From: Hyphomonadaceae bacterium | GTDB lineage: Bacteria; Pseudomonadota; Alphaproteobacteria; Caulobacterales; Aquidulcibacteraceae | Direction: 5' to 3' | Length of the DNA stretch: 64,000 nt | Assembly: GCA_016791425.1 (NCBI GenBank) | Contig: JAEUMQ010000004.1 | Location: forward strand, 62,001 to 126,000 | Shown: piece after piece, positions 15,581-22,846 of the stretch | How positions within the stretch are numbered: position 1 is the first letter of the stretch | How the letters are laid out: each line of letters opens with the position of its first letter | Notes under the pieces: model-generated | Databases searched by the model: none | Told to the model about the DNA's origin: nothing | Seen by the model: the letters and a program-made list of their open reading frames with translations, nothing else | Program-made: the position numbers and the translations under genes

Positions 15581-16779
15581 AGTTCGGGATCGATCGCTTG
15601 CTGGAAGATGCCTCGCTGCGAGCGCCGCTCGCCGGCAAGCGCGTGGCGCTGCTGGCGCATCCGGCCTCGGTGACGAAGGACCTGACGCATTCGCTCGATG
15701 CGCTGGCCGCCTGCAAGGACATTCGCATCTCCGCGACCTTCGGCCCCCAGCACGGCATGCGCGGCGACAAGCAGGATAACATGATCGAGAGCCCGGACTA
15801 TACCGATCCGGTGCACGGTGTTCCGGTATTCTCCTTATACGGAGAAAGCCGCCGGCCGACCGGGCAGATGATGTCCACGTTCGACGTGCTCCTGGTCGAT
15901 CTGCAGGATCTTGGCTGCCGCATCTACACCTTCATCACCACGCTCCTCTACGTGATCGAAGCCTGCGCGAAGGACGGCAAGGAAGTCTGGGTGCTGGATC
16001 GTCCGAACCCGGCCGGTCGCCCGATCGAAGGCCTCGCCCTCCGGCCCGGCTGGGAGAGCTTCGTCGGCGCCGGGCCGATGCCGATGCGCCACGGCCTCAC
16101 GCTCGGCGAATTGGGCCTCTGGTTCATCGCGCACTACAAGCTCGACGTCGCCTATCGCTTGATCGAGATGGAAGGCTACATGCCGGAAGAGGGGCCGGGC
16201 TTCGGCTGGCCGCTCTACGAACGCGCTTGGGTGAACCCGAGCCCGAACGCGCCCAATCTCTGGATGGCGCGCGCCTATGCCGGCACGGTGATGGTGGAGG
16301 GCGCCACGATCTCCGAAGGCCGCGGCACGACGCGTCCGCTGGAGATTTTCGGCGCGCCGGACATCGATGCGCGGAAGGTGATCGCCGAGATGCAGGCGCT
16401 CGCGCCGCAATGGCTCAAAGGCTGCCGGCTGCGCGATTGCTGGTTCGAGCCGACCTTCCACAAGCACGCCAAGCAGCTGTGCTCCGGCGTGCAGATCCAT
16501 TGCGAGGGCCCGGACTACGATCATGTCGCGTTCAAGCCCTGGCGCGTGCAGGCGTTGGCCTTCAAGGCGATCCGCAATCTTTACCCGGACTATCCGCTCT
16601 GGCGCGATTTCCCGTACGAGTACGTGCTCGATAAGCTCGCCATCGACGTGATCAACGGCGGCCCGCTCCTGCGCGAGTGGGTGGACGATCGCGCCGCGAA
16701 GCCCGCCGACCTCGACGCGATCACCGTCCCCGACGAAGAGGCGTGGGAGATCGAGCGGAAGCCGTTCCTCCGTTACTGA
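15577..16779 (+). CDS. namZ: DUF1343/NamZ-family exo-beta-N-acetylmuramidase
   Basis: This 400-residue protein matches the NamZ (DUF1343) glycosidase family, which removes terminal N-acetylmuramic acid from peptidoglycan fragments. It shows the family's KRVALLAHPASVT, FGPQHGMRGDKQDNM and VPVFSLYGESRRPT blocks, then VLLVDLQDLGCRIYTF, RHGLTLGELG and EGRGTTRPLEIFGAPDID. There is no signal peptide, so it would act in the cytoplasm on recycled fragments. It is co-translated with the DOMON-like gene. A role in muropeptide recycling is inference from the family. Confidence 0.88.
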   Translation: MKFGIDRLLEDASLRAPLAGKRVALLAHPASVTKDLTHSLDALAACKDIRISATFGPQHGMRGDKQDNMIESPDYTDPVHGVPVFSLYGESRRPTGQMMSTFDVLLVDLQDLGCRIYTFITTLLYVIEACAKDGKEVWVLDRPNPAGRPIEGLALRPGWESFVGAGPMPMRHGLTLGELGLWFIAHYKLDVAYRLIEMEGYMPEEGPGFGWPLYERAWVNPSPNAPNLWMARAYAGTVMVEGATISEGRGTTRPLEIFGAPDIDARKVIAEMQALAPQWLKGCRLRDCWFEPTFHKHAKQLCSGVQIHCEGPDYDHVAFKPWRVQALAFKAIRNLYPDYPLWRDFPYEYVLDKLAIDVINGGPLLREWVDDRAAKPADLDAITVPDEEAWEIERKPFLRY

Positions 16780-16786
16780 AGCTGCC

Positions 16787-16842
16787 CTTTCCCTCCCCGC
16801 TTGCGGGGAGGTGTCACGTCAAAGCCGTGACGGGTGGGGCGA
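16787..16842. repeat. GC-rich palindromic element, copy B
   Basis: The core CTCCCCGCTTGCGGGGAGG is followed by GTGTCACGTCAAAGCCGTGACGGGTGGGG, the same two-hairpin form as copy D at 39101. It occupies the gap between the converging NamZ and GST genes. Confidence 0.6.
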
Positions 16843-16844
16843 CG

Positions 16845-17453
16845 TCAGCCCTGTGTGCGCTGCGCGGCGCGCTGGTAGGCCGGACGTTCCGCCAGCTTGG
16901 CGCGCCAATCGACAAGCTGTTGCGGCAGCTCCTTTCCGAGCGCGCCCTTGTACATGCCGAGGCCGGTGGCGATGGCGATGTCGGCGAGCGTGAGATCATC
17001 GCCGACGAGGAAGGCGCCCCCGCCCAGCACATTGACGAGATAGGCGAGCGACCGCTCCGCCGCCTCTTCCTGCATGCGCACCGACCAGTTCTTCTTCTCC
17101 GCGTCCGGCGCTCCGAAATGCGCGACCATCAGCGTGTTCGCACCGGCGCCGAACGTCGCTTCGGCATAGACCGTCAGTTGCGTCACGCGCGCATTGAGGG
17201 CGGGCGCCCTCGGCAAGAGCGGCGTCGGCCCGTAGCGATTGGCGAGAAAGAGCATGATCGCCGCGGACTCATTGATCGCCACGCCGCCCTCGTCCTCCAG
17301 AAAGGGCACGTTGCCGAGCGGGTTCTTCGCTAGATACTCCGCAGGCGGAGGATAGCCGACGAACGCCGTCTCGTACGCCAGCCCCATCTCCTCGCATTGC
17401 CAGGCGAGGCGCAGGCCCCGTGCGCCGCGCGCGAAATTGGTGATGCGGATCAT
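16845..17453 (-). CDS. Glutathione S-transferase family protein
   Basis: This 202-residue GST has an N-terminal thioredoxin-like domain (MIRITNFARGARGLRLAWQCEEMGLAYETAFVGYPPP, KNPLGNVPFLED and NESAAIMLFLANRYG) and a helical C-terminal domain with the capping motif DDLTLADIAIATGLG. The start at 17453 keeps the conserved MIRI head and leaves a 22-base gap after the SRPBCC gene. It is the last gene of the ArsR-led operon. The substrate is unknown. Confidence 0.92.
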   Translation of the reverse strand: MIRITNFARGARGLRLAWQCEEMGLAYETAFVGYPPPAEYLAKNPLGNVPFLEDEGGVAINESAAIMLFLANRYGPTPLLPRAPALNARVTQLTVYAEATFGAGANTLMVAHFGAPDAEKKNWSVRMQEEAAERSLAYLVNVLGGGAFLVGDDLTLADIAIATGLGMYKGALGKELPQQLVDWRAKLAERPAYQRAAQRTQG

Positions 17454-17475
17454 CGGAACCTCCCCATCGTCTTCG

Positions 17476-17973
17476 TCATTTCGCAAGCACGGTGTCGAGA
17501 CGCTTGTAGCTGAACTCCATGCCGTCGGTCATGCCGGTGGCGACAGCGCCGTCGCGCCCTTCCTCGGAGGCGTAGAGCATCACGGTGGTGAGCTGCGTGC
17601 GGCCGTCGGCTTCCTCATATGTAGCGGTGATAATCGTAGGCTCGCTGGGATACTCATTCTCCAGCTTGAGGTCGCCGGAATCGAAATATTGCGTGTACGA
17701 GACCTTCGTGGGCGCGTTCACTTCTCGGAACTCGCCGAAGAAACCGAACTCCCTTCCGTTCTCGTCGTTTCTCCAGCGCCAGCGATATTTGCCGCCGACG
17801 CGCACATCCATCTCGCACACCGGCAGCGACCAGCCGTTGTAGCCGTGCATCCAGCGCTTCAGCAGCTCCGGTTTGGTGTGCGCGTCCCAGACGAGCTGTC
17901 GCGGCGCATCGAACTCACGCGTCACGACCACTTCGCGGTCGCCGCGCGCTTCGGCCTTGAGGGGGGGCGGCAT
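17476..17973 (-). CDS. SRPBCC (AHSA1-like) domain protein 2
   Basis: This 165-residue protein of the Aha1/START-like fold begins DREVVVTREFDAPRQLVWDAHTKPELLKRWM and continues DVRVGGKYRWRWRNDENGREFGFFGEFREVNAPTKVSYTQYFDSGDL. The start at 17973 follows AAGGAG by six bases. It is a close tandem duplicate of the next gene upstream (18005-18505): residues and order match almost throughout. Such proteins accompany ArsR regulators in hydrophobic-ligand or stress operons. The ligand is unknown. Confidence 0.92.
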   Translation of the reverse strand: MPPPLKAEARGDREVVVTREFDAPRQLVWDAHTKPELLKRWMHGYNGWSLPVCEMDVRVGGKYRWRWRNDENGREFGFFGEFREVNAPTKVSYTQYFDSGDLKLENEYPSEPTIITATYEEADGRTQLTTVMLYASEEGRDGAVATGMTDGMEFSYKRLDTVLAK

Positions 17974-18004
17974 CAATCTCTCCTTGGCCGGCAATATCGT
18001 TTCG

Positions 18005-18505
18005 TCACTTCGCGAACATCTCGTCGAGGCGCTTGTAGCCGATCTCCATGCCGTCGGTCATGCCGGTGGCGACCGCGCCGTCGCGCGACTCCTTGGATGC
18101 GAAAAGCATGATGGTGGTGAGCAGCGTGCGGCCGTTTGCTTCAGAATATTCCTGCGTGATGATCGCCGGCTCCCCTGCCGGAAACTCGTTCTGCTGTTCG
18201 AGATCGCCTTGATCAAAGTATTCCGTATGCACGATCTTCGCCGGCGCGTTCACTTCCCGGAACTCGCCGAAGAAGCCGAATTCCTGGCCGTTCTCGTCGC
18301 TCTTCCAGCGCCAGCGATATTTCCCGCCGACGCGCACATCCATCTCGCACACCGGCATCGACCAGCCGTCCGGCCCGAGCATCCAGCGCTTCACAAGCTC
18401 CGGCTTGGTGTGCGCGTCCCAGACGAGCTGCCGCGGCGCCTTGAATTCGCGCATCACGACCACTTCGCGGTCGCCGCGCGCCTCGGCTTTGAGTGCGTTC
18501 TGCAT
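18005..18505 (-). CDS. SRPBCC (AHSA1-like) domain protein 1
   Basis: This 166-residue protein is paralogous to the one downstream, beginning MQNALKAEARGDREVVVMREFKAPRQLVWDAHTKPELVKRWM. Shared blocks include the SMPVCEMDVRVGGKYRWRWKSDENGQEFGFFGEF core, and the differences are mostly conservative. This indicates a tandem duplication with little divergence. It lies nine bases downstream of the VOC gene in the same operon. Confidence 0.92.
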   Translation of the reverse strand: MQNALKAEARGDREVVVMREFKAPRQLVWDAHTKPELVKRWMLGPDGWSMPVCEMDVRVGGKYRWRWKSDENGQEFGFFGEFREVNAPAKIVHTEYFDQGDLEQQNEFPAGEPAIITQEYSEANGRTLLTTIMLFASKESRDGAVATGMTDGMEIGYKRLDEMFAK

Positions 18506-18514
18506 GAGTGCTCC

Positions 18515-18988
18515 TTAGGCCGCCATCGCAGCGCGTTCGAGCGCGGCGATGTCCATCTTCGTCATCTTGAGCATGGCGCCGAACACGCGGCCGGCCTTGG
18601 CTCTGTCGGGATCGTTGGCGAGTTCGTAGAAGCGCTTGGGCGTGATCTGCCAGGAGAGTCCGAACTTGTCCTTGATCCAGCCGCAGTTTCCAGGCGCTCC
18701 GCCCTCGGACAAGCGCGACCAATAGAGATCGACCTCGTCCTGGTCCGCGCATTCGATCACGAAGGAAACGGATTCGTTGAACTTGAAGAGCGGGCCGCCA
18801 TTGAGCAGCGTGAACTTGTACCCGTCGATTTCGAGCTGCGCGGTCATCACGCCGCCGGCAGGGCCTGGGCCCTCGGCGCCATAGCGCGTGACCGCGCCCA
18901 GCTTCGCGTTCCTGAAAATCGAGACGTAGAGGTTCGCGGCTTCTTCGGCCTCTTTGTCGAACCACAGGAATGCGCTGACTTTTGACAT
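18515..18988 (-). CDS. VOC family protein (PhnB / 3-demethylubiquinone-9 methyltransferase-like)
   Basis: This 157-residue protein matches the PhnB-type VOC proteins: SAFLWFDKEAEEAANLYVSIFRNAKLGAVTRYG at the start and GNCGWIKDKFGLSWQITPKRFYEL near the end, with EFIEV-type cores. It is usually found in operons of just this type: an ArsR-family regulator followed by this VOC protein and SRPBCC proteins. The substrate is unknown. Confidence 0.92.
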   Translation of the reverse strand: MSKVSAFLWFDKEAEEAANLYVSIFRNAKLGAVTRYGAEGPGPAGGVMTAQLEIDGYKFTLLNGGPLFKFNESVSFVIECADQDEVDLYWSRLSEGGAPGNCGWIKDKFGLSWQITPKRFYELANDPDRAKAGRVFGAMLKMTKMDIAALERAAMAA

Positions 18989-19063
18989 GGCGATCTCCCT
19001 TGGAGTTGAGGCGCCGATTGCGCCGCCGCTTAAAGGACGAATGAGCGAGCGGGGATCCGACGC

Positions 19064-19435
19064 TTACTTTCGTTTTCGCGTGGCTTTCTTCCGCTGGCCT
19101 TGCAGCTCCGCGAGCAGCGCGTCGAGCCGCTGGTAATTCTGCTCCCAGATCTCGCAATAACGTTCGATCCACGCGCTGGCTTCCTCCAGCGGCTGTGCTT
19201 CGAGCCGGCGCGGGCGCCGCTGCGCATCTTGTCCGCTGGAGATAAGCCCGGCGCGCTCCAGCACCTTGAGGTGCTTGGAGATCGCCGGCTGGCTCATGTC
19301 GAAGGGCTTCGCGAGCTCCGCGACCGAGGCCTCGCCGTCAGCGAGCCGCGCGAGGATGGCGCGGCGCGTCGGATCGGCGAGCGCGGCGAAGGTGGCGTCG
19401 AGGCGGGCGGCGGCGGTCGTTTGCATCACTGTCAA
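19064..19435 (-). CDS. ArsR/SmtB family transcriptional regulator
   Basis: This 123-residue winged helix-turn-helix protein contains the ArsR signature LADPTRRAILARLADGEASVAELAKPFDMSQPAISKHLKVLERAGLISSG (residues about 17-65). The residues that follow, RRLEAQPLEEASAWIERYCEIWEQNYQRLDALLAELQ, form a helical tail, and a basic C-terminus (RKKATRKRK) ends it. There are no obvious metal cysteines. It is the first gene of the operon with VOC, two SRPBCC and GST. The inducer is unknown. Confidence 0.93.
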   Translation of the reverse strand: MTVMQTTAAARLDATFAALADPTRRAILARLADGEASVAELAKPFDMSQPAISKHLKVLERAGLISSGQDAQRRPRRLEAQPLEEASAWIERYCEIWEQNYQRLDALLAELQGQRKKATRKRK

Positions 19436-19440
19436 GATAT

Positions 19441-19456
19441 ATAACAGAGAGGTTAT
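19441..19456. promoter_or_regulatory. Candidate ArsR operator
   Basis: ATAAC-AGAGAG-GTTAT is a five-base inverted repeat 5 bases upstream of the ArsR start on its coding side. It sits in the AT-rich 30 bases that also look like the -10 region (TATATAAC). Autoregulation from this site is inference. Confidence 0.45.
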
Positions 19457-19571
19457 TAAACCGCAAGAGGTAAAGGCGCGCCCGCGCTAGGAAGCGCAGG
19501 GGCGCGGCGCAAACGAAAAGCGCGGACCGTTCGGCCCGCGCCCTCGTGGCGTCCCGCGATGCGCCGAAAGT

Positions 19572-20654
19572 CTATGCTGTGGGCGTCTCGCGAACAGCCG
19601 GCCGCGGCGCCGCGATTGGCGCAGGCGCGCGCGTCGCGGCGGCCGGCGCTTGGGTTTCGGCCTGCCCCGCCGCTTGTGGCGCAGACGGGGCCGCGACCTC
19701 GGACGCCGCCGAAGCAGCGACAGGCGCGACCGCGCGGGGCGCCGTCACGGCCGTGACCTCTGCGCTTTGCGCCGCCGCCGCCCCGGGAACCGCCGCCGCC
19801 GCGGTAACCGCCTCCGCCGGCAGCGTGCCGGTCGCGCGCTGCGCCGCCGCGCGGGCCCGCCGCGCCGGCGCCTTCGCGACAGCGGCTGCGAATGTCTGCG
19901 CCGTCGGCCGCGCCGGCGGCAGCACGAGCGCAGGATCGAGGAAGCGTCCGGCGCTGTTGCGCATCTCGACATGCACGTGGTTGGTGATCAGCGGATAGCG
20001 CCGGTCGAGCGATTGCGCCGCGCCGATGATGTCGCCGGCCTTCACTTCCTTGCCGACCGCGACCCCCGGCTGCACGTAGAACAGCCGCACATTGAGCTTC
20101 CGCTCGCGGCTGACGACTTCGATGAAGCGCAGATAGGGATCGTTGCCGTAGGCCGCGCCGATCAGCGTGACGACGCCGGAGATCGGCGCGCGCACCGGGT
20201 CCCCCGGCGTTGCGGTGAAGTCCGTGCCCATGTGCTTGCGCCGCGCGTGGTCGCGGCCGGCGAGGAACCTGCCGGAGCCGTAGATGTCGTTGCCGCGCAG
20301 CTGCGTGCGTGTCGGGTTGGCGAAGTCCGTGGCGCCGTCGCCGTCGAGATCGACCATCCACACCGGCCGGGCGCCCGCCGAGCGCATCCATTGCGAATCG
20401 ACGCTGGGCTGGCGGAGATCTGTCGTCACGTCGAGCGAAGCGAAGAGCACGGCCGCCGTCACCGCGAAGCCGAGCGCGATCTGCGCCACCTTGCGCTGCA
20501 GCCTTTGCAGCGGCGTGCGGTTCTGCGCGTGCTTGCGCTTGCGCGCCTTGCCGATCGGAGGTCGGCGAGAGGGGGAGCGGCTCTGCTGCTTGGGACTTTC
20601 CTGGGTGGGGCGCACGCCGCTCCAGGGGCGTGTCTGCTGGCGGTTTGGATTCAA
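19572..20654 (-). CDS. M23 family metallopeptidase, membrane-anchored
   Basis: This 360-residue protein has a basic cytoplasmic head rich in Arg/Lys/Pro/Gln, one transmembrane helix (VAQIALGFAVTAAVLFASL), and an M23 peptidase domain. The zinc ligands are seen in the KHMGTDF (HxGxD) and NHVHVEMR (HxH) motifs, and the domain has the DFTATPGDPVRAPISGVVTLIG core. A long Ala/Pro tail follows. The start is set at the TTG at 20654, after GGGAAGAG, but the frame is open to 20744. The product should be a periplasm-facing peptidoglycan endopeptidase or a LytM regulator. Confidence 0.85.
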   Translation of the reverse strand: MNPNRQQTRPWSGVRPTQESPKQQSRSPSRRPPIGKARKRKHAQNRTPLQRLQRKVAQIALGFAVTAAVLFASLDVTTDLRQPSVDSQWMRSAGARPVWMVDLDGDGATDFANPTRTQLRGNDIYGSGRFLAGRDHARRKHMGTDFTATPGDPVRAPISGVVTLIGAAYGNDPYLRFIEVVSRERKLNVRLFYVQPGVAVGKEVKAGDIIGAAQSLDRRYPLITNHVHVEMRNSAGRFLDPALVLPPARPTAQTFAAAVAKAPARRARAAAQRATGTLPAEAVTAAAAVPGAAAAQSAEVTAVTAPRAVAPVAASAASEVAAPSAPQAAGQAETQAPAAATRAPAPIAAPRPAVRETPTA

Positions 20655-20805
20655 CGCTGCTCTTCCCAGGCTGTGGATAAAAACACCCGCCGCGGCGGAA
20701 CCGGAGCCGCGATAAAATCGTAGCTCGGGGCGACTTTGCGGCAAAGCCCGTCCAAGACCGCTAATTTAAGCAATCGTAATGTGCGAGAGCGCGCAGACGT
20801 CCGCG

Positions 20806-21957
20806 TCAGAAGCGCACTTGCAGCGCCACTGTGCCGAAATCCTGGATCTCGCCCTGCGTGTCGAATTCGTCGGTGCGCAGCACGTAAGTGTAGGCCATTC
20901 GCGCGTCCCCGACCTGCACCGTGAAGCCGAGCTGGCCGTCGAGCACGAACGGCTTCTTGTCCACGCGCGCGCTGTCCTCGAACGTGTTGCCGTCGAGGAA
21001 GAGGTCGCGCGCCACGGCGCGGCCCTGCACGCCCGCGAACAGGCTCCACGAAAAGCCCTTGTGCTCGAAATAGCCCGCGCCCGAGAGCGACGGGCGCACG
21101 CGCGGCGGCCCGATCTCGTAATCGTTGATGATGTCGCGCCCGATCTGCACCGCCACGCCCGCGCGCGCTTCGGTGCGCAGCGTTCCGAGCGTGGCGCCGA
21201 CATTCGGCGAAAGCGCGAGTTCCAGCACGTCGGGCCCGACATCGGCGGAGAGCCGCAGCGTCGACCACCGCCGCTCGTAGGAGACCGCGAACGCGACCTC
21301 GTCGTGGAGCTGGCTGTCCCACCCGTTCGGGATCGGTGCGTTCATCAGCTGGTGGATGCCCTTTTGCGATTGCTCGCCGAGCGCGGAGGGCCCCACGATT
21401 CCGATCTCGAGCTCGTAGAGATCGCCATAGCGCGGGAAGGCGCCATGCCCGCGGTTCTCGAACGTCGCCAGCAGCGCCTGCGCGTAGAGCCAGCCGGCAT
21501 ACGGGTGCTGGTCCGGCGGCGCGGGATTGGCCTGGATGTCCTCCGGCGTGAACAGCGACTGGCCGATCCCGGCCCCCCAGAATTCCGGTCGCGCCCCGGT
21601 CATCGCGGTGAGCGCCCGCCCGAACGGCTCGAGCCATCCCGGCAGATCGCCGGTCGGCCGGACATAGGAGAGCTTGATGCCGCTCGTATAGTTGCGGTCC
21701 GCCCCGGTGGAGAGGCTGTCGTTCTCGCCGGTGAAGGAGAAGACGCCCTTGGGCGTGGTATCCTCCTCTTGAGCGAATGCCGTTCCGGGCAGCAGAAGCG
21801 CCAAAGCGAGCAGAAGGGGCCGTCCCCCTCCCCCTTGCGGGGAGGGGGTAGGGGGTGGGGGGCAGGCGGAAGAGGAAGAAACATTGGGGCCGAGCTGTTC
21901 GCCCCCCGCCCTCCCCCGCAAAGAGGGAGGGGCGCCGTGCTTGGAACGCCTTGTCAT
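20806..21957 (-). CDS. LpxR-like outer-membrane lipid A deacylase (DUF2219)
   Basis: This 383-residue outer-membrane beta-barrel ends in Phe, as expected. Its FTGENDSLSTGADRNYTSGIKLSYVRPTGDLP block carries the LpxR signature (xNDxxxxTDRxYTxG). LpxR in Salmonella removes 3'-acyl chains from lipid A. The ATG at 21957 follows GGAG. The first 62 residues are unusual: the signal peptide's hydrophobic core (residues 47-58) is preceded by about 38 residues encoded by palindromic element C, inserted in frame after MTRRSKHG. Confidence 0.85.
   Translation of the reverse strand: MTRRSKHGAPPSLRGRAGGEQLGPNVSSSSACPPPPTPSPQGGGGRPLLLALALLLPGTAFAQEEDTTPKGVFSFTGENDSLSTGADRNYTSGIKLSYVRPTGDLPGWLEPFGRALTAMTGARPEFWGAGIGQSLFTPEDIQANPAPPDQHPYAGWLYAQALLATFENRGHGAFPRYGDLYELEIGIVGPSALGEQSQKGIHQLMNAPIPNGWDSQLHDEVAFAVSYERRWSTLRLSADVGPDVLELALSPNVGATLGTLRTEARAGVAVQIGRDIINDYEIGPPRVRPSLSGAGYFEHKGFSWSLFAGVQGRAVARDLFLDGNTFEDSARVDKKPFVLDGQLGFTVQVGDARMAYTYVLRTDEFDTQGEIQDFGTVALQVRF
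21823..21936. repeat. GC-rich palindromic element, copy C, inside the lpxR-like signal peptide
   Basis: Two facing hairpins (CCTCCCTCTTTGCGGGGGAGG and CCCCCTCCCCGCAAGGGGG on the minus strand) enclose a ~40-base core. The same architecture is at 58152-58274. The length is 114 bases, a multiple of three, so the reading frame is kept. Confidence 0.65.
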
Positions 21958-21985
21958 CGGCCGCTCCTGAACGGCGAACGCCGGC

Positions 21986-22228
21986 TCAGGCGATGATGTC
22001 CGGCATCAGGCGATCCTCGATCCATTGGATCTGGTCCTTCAGCTGGAGTTTTCGCTTCTTCAGGCGCGCGACCTGCAGCGCCTCGCCTCCGCCCTGAATC
22101 TGCAGGGCGGCGATCGCCGCGTCCATGGCGCGATGCTCCTCGCGCAGCTCGACGAGCCGCACTTTGAGGGCGCGGCGCTCTTCGCTGTCGTGGATGTCGA
22201 AACTTTCGCCGTCGCCTTCGTTGCTCAT
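21986..22228 (-). CDS. DUF465 domain protein
   Basis: This 80-residue protein belongs to the YdcH/DUF465 family: LRLVELREEHRAMDAAIAALQ, then LKKRKLQLKDQIQWIEDRLMPDII, a coiled-coil pair of helices ending in the conserved DRLMPDI. The start at 22228 (MSNEG) gives the usual family size. It is a single gene just upstream of the LpxR-like gene. Another DUF465 gene lies divergently 220 bases away. Function unknown. Confidence 0.9.
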   Translation of the reverse strand: MSNEGDGESFDIHDSEERRALKVRLVELREEHRAMDAAIAALQIQGGGEALQVARLKKRKLQLKDQIQWIEDRLMPDIIA

Positions 22229-22447
22229 GGCCGACGCCCAAAGAGGCCCCTGGGGGAGGGGCCCCCTTCGCAATGGCCGGACCTAGCCACAGCGCGGCGC
22301 CCGTTTCAAGCGCAGCCGGGCTCCCGAGCGCCGACTTGCGCGGCGATGTGAAGGCATTGCTACTTGCCATCTCGCTTGTAACGAGATGTGATCAGACACG
22401 AGCGCCTCAAGGCGCCACAAAAGCGGGGTCACGAGAGGAGGAGTCGC

Positions 22448-22624
22448 ATGGCTCTCGAATCGCGGATTCGCGAACTCGATGCCCGGCACCGGGACCTGGA
22501 TCTGGAAATCGAACTGGAATCAAGGCGCCCGTCGGCCGATACGCTCCACATAACTGAACTCAAGCGACTGAAACTGAAGATCAAGGAAGAGATCGAAGCG
22601 CTCCGCCGTCGGCAGGCGCACTGA
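22448..22624 (+). CDS. Short DUF465-like protein (58 aa)
   Basis: This 58-residue ORF starts at ATG 22448, six bases after a strong GAGAGGAGGAG. It reads ESRIRELDARHRDLDLEIELESRRPSADTLHITELKRLKLKIKEEIEALRRR. This is the DUF465 pattern with a charged coiled coil, lacking the C-terminal MPDI. It faces the other way from the 80-residue DUF465 gene and is the second member of the family within 500 bases. Function unknown. Confidence 0.85.
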   Translation: MALESRIRELDARHRDLDLEIELESRRPSADTLHITELKRLKLKIKEEIEALRRRQAH

Positions 22625-22718
22625 TCTCACGCGATCTTTGTCGCGACGACGTTAGTATTGTTCGACCCTGGAAACGCGGCGCGGCCACGCCGCCGGGCGC
22701 GTTCCGCGGGCGCTCACA

Positions 22719-22726
22719 TTAACCAT
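22719..22726. promoter_or_regulatory. Possible CtrA half-site
   Basis: TTAACCAT occurs in the 220-base gap before the CHASE4-GGDEF-EAL gene. It matches half of the CtrA consensus but the second TTAA at +7 is absent, so it is a weak candidate. Confidence 0.25.
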
Positions 22727-22846
22727 AAGCTGTGGCGATCCTTCCGCCCGCTCTATGGCAAACGCGTTCTTGTCTTCGTTCTTTAGCGCCGGTTTAAGCG
22801 CCTTCCTTCACGTTTGCGCACGAGTTCCAGCCAACCGCGCGCGCCG

